The position numbers were made by a program, and so were the translations under genes. A stretch of DNA of 64,000 nt from Cellulomonas marina (GTDB lineage Bacteria; Actinomycetota; Actinomycetes; Actinomycetales; Cellulomonadaceae), in contig NZ_FOKA01000005.1 in the NCBI RefSeq assembly GCF_900111925.1, forward strand, positions 1 through 64,000. The letters run 5' to 3'. The notes beneath the pieces are model-generated. The model was not told where the DNA came from and did not search any database. It saw only the letters and a program-made list of their open reading frames with translations. Positions 62,684 through 64,000 of this stretch are shown piece by piece (positions within the stretch are counted from its first letter, which is position 1; the number at the start of each line of letters is the position of its first letter).

Positions 62684-64000
62684 ATGCTCGAGCTCTCGAC
62701 GTCCAGCCTGCTCATCGTCGCGGTCATCGCCGTCGTCGCGGTGGCCGCGCTCGGGGTGGCGATGTTCCTGCGCCAGCAGGTGCTCGCCGCCAACCGGGGC
62801 AGCCTCGCGATGCAGGACATCGCGCAGGCGGTGCAGGAGGGCGCGTCGGCCTACCTGCGCCGGCAGTTCCGGACGCTGGCGCTGTTCGCCGTGGTGGTGC
62901 TGGCCCTGCTGCTCCTGCTGCCCGGCGACGCCGGCGTGAAGGTGGGGCGCTCGATCTTCTTCCTCGTCGGCGCGCTGTTCTCCGCCGCCATCGGGTTCCT
63001 GGGGATGTGGCTGGCGACGCGCGCGAACCTGCGCGTCGCAGCGGCCGCGTCCCTGCCCGGCGGTCGCGCGGAGGGGGCGCGGATCGCCTTCCGGACCGGC
63101 GGCGTGGTCGGCATGTCGGTCGTGGGGCTCGGGCTGGTCGGGGCGGCGTCGGTCGTGCTGATCTACCGCGGGGAGGCGCCGGCGGTGCTCGAGGGCTTCG
63201 GCTTCGGCGCCGCGCTGCTGGCCATGTTCATGCGGGTCGGCGGCGGCATCTTCACGAAGGCGGCCGACGTCGGCGCGGACCTCGTCGGGAAGGTGGAGCA
63301 GGGCATCCCCGAGGACGACCCGCGCAACGCGGCCACCATCGCGGACAACGTGGGCGACAACGTCGGGGACTGCGCGGGGATGGCCGCGGACCTCTTCGAG
63401 TCCTACGCGGTGACCCTCGTCGCCGCGCTCATCCTCGGCAAGGCCGCCTTCGGCGAGGAGGGCCTGGTCTTCCCGCTGATCGTCACCGCGATCGGCGCGG
63501 TCGTCGCCGTCCTGGGCGTCGTCACGACGAAGGTGCGTGGGCAGGAGAGCGGGCTCGCGGCCATCAACCGGGGCTTCTACATCGCCGCGCTCGTCGGGGT
63601 CGTGCTGGCGGCGGTCGCGGCCTTCGTCTACCTGCCCTCGACCTTCGCGGCGATGCCCGGGGGGACCGCGGGCCTGGAGACGCACGGCGGGGACCCGCGG
63701 CTGATCGCCTCGGCGGCCGTGGCCATCGGGGTGGTGCTGGCCGGCGTCATCCTGTGGGTGACGGGCTACTTCACGGGCACGACGAGCAAGCCGACGAAGC
63801 ACGTGGCCCGCACGACCCTGACGGGCGCCGCGACCGTGGTGCTGTCCGGCATCGGCGTGGGCTTCGAGTCGGCGGTCTACACCGCGGGCATCATCGCCGC
63901 CGCCATCTGCGGCGTGTTCCTGCTGGCCGGCGGGTCCGTGCCGCTGGCGCTGTTCCTCGTCGCCCTCGCCGGGTGCGGCCTGCTGACCACGGTCGGCGTG
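62684..64000 (+). CDS. hppA: Membrane-bound proton-pumping pyrophosphatase (5' part)
   Basis: The first 439 residues are in the window; the whole protein is usually 700-800. It splits pyrophosphate and pumps H+ or Na+ across the membrane. VQEGASAYLRRQF is near residue 50. The hydrolytic site begins with KAADVGADLVGKVEQGIPEDDPRNAATIADNVGDNVGDCAGMAADLFESY near 190, with the catalytic lysine and Mg-binding aspartates all present. The residue that separates K+-dependent from K+-independent types lies beyond the window, so the ion type is open. ATG with GGGAGGGA close upstream. Confidence 0.95.
   Translation, partial: MLELSTSSLLIVAVIAVVAVAALGVAMFLRQQVLAANRGSLAMQDIAQAVQEGASAYLRRQFRTLALFAVVVLALLLLLPGDAGVKVGRSIFFLVGALFSAAIGFLGMWLATRANLRVAAAASLPGGRAEGARIAFRTGGVVGMSVVGLGLVGAASVVLIYRGEAPAVLEGFGFGAALLAMFMRVGGGIFTKAADVGADLVGKVEQGIPEDDPRNAATIADNVGDNVGDCAGMAADLFESYAVTLVAALILGKAAFGEEGLVFPLIVTAIGAVVAVLGVVTTKVRGQESGLAAINRGFYIAALVGVVLAAVAAFVYLPSTFAAMPGGTAGLETHGGDPRLIASAAVAIGVVLAGVILWVTGYFTGTTSKPTKHVARTTLTGAATVVLSGIGVGFESAVYTAGIIAAAICGVFLLAGGSVPLALFLVALAGCGLLTTVGV

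Overview
The window is very GC-rich throughout. Most genes start with GTG or ATG, and neighbouring genes often overlap by GTGA or TGATG. Several gene pairs and families point to an actinobacterium of the order Micrococcales, probably Cellulomonas-like. These are mycothiol synthase (mshD), a mutT1-ppk pair arranged as in mycobacteria, a Tad-type pilus locus led by a septum-site-determining (ssd) homologue, DUF4244 pilin, actinobacterial LLM/FMN-reductase pairs and an oleA-oleBC-oleD olefin cluster. An oxygen-independent class III ribonucleotide reductase (nrdD-nrdG), a formate/nitrite channel, malic enzyme and a membrane pyrophosphatase fit a facultative anaerobe. The species cannot be named from the sequence alone.

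Layout. 0-3 kb: a minus-strand operon of LLM monooxygenase, FMN reductase, DoxX-like membrane protein and TraR/DksA-type zinc finger. 3.2-7.6 kb: a PilZ protein convergent with a large cytosolic LacI-sensor/PAS/GGDEF/EAL protein, together a c-di-GMP module. 7.9-9.9 kb: msrB and an MFS sugar porter sharing a strong terminator. 10-12.6 kb: a conserved unknown, then DUF47-pit phosphate uptake behind a four-unit PHO box. 12.6-17 kb: mutT1, ppk and mshD on the minus strand; mshD has no stop codon before ppk. 17.1-22 kb: oleA, fused oleBC, oleD and a lipoprotein. 22.5-30.1 kb: TipA-like regulator, acs with an 11-bp tandem repeat upstream, a membrane protein, FNT channel, ACT-malic enzyme and a degenerate Fic-like protein.

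30.4-34.1 kb is the clearest accessory region. A PIN-domain gene is cut off and joined to the 3' end of a probable polymorphic-toxin gene. A putative immunity gene follows, then an unrecognised protein and four diverged copies of one immunity-like family (YezG/DUF600-like, tentative). Of the four, one is intact, one has lost its stop, one carries an in-frame amber codon and one is frameshifted at its start. GC is visibly lower at the left end. No transposase or integrase is visible.

34.1-44 kb: CstA plus its small YbdD partner, a PadR/HAAS pair, and a TetR-controlled MMPL transporter that carries a C-terminal degenerate ABC-ATPase domain and is followed by a YhgE/Pip protein. 44-50 kb: HAD hydrolase, ssd, tadA, tadB, tadC, DUF4244 pilin, and TadE- and TadG-like genes. 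50-56.5 kb: divergent MrfA-like DUF1998 helicase and SWIM-SNF2 helicase genes, then a small helical-repeat protein. 56.7-59.7 kb: DUF427, pxpA and a pxpB-pxpC fusion (5-oxoprolinase). 59.9-62.5 kb: nrdD-nrdG behind possible NrdR boxes. 62.7 kb to the end: the first 439 codons of hppA.

Long open frames antisense to these genes are a by-product of high GC and were left out. No tRNA, rRNA, CRISPR array or insertion sequence was recognised.
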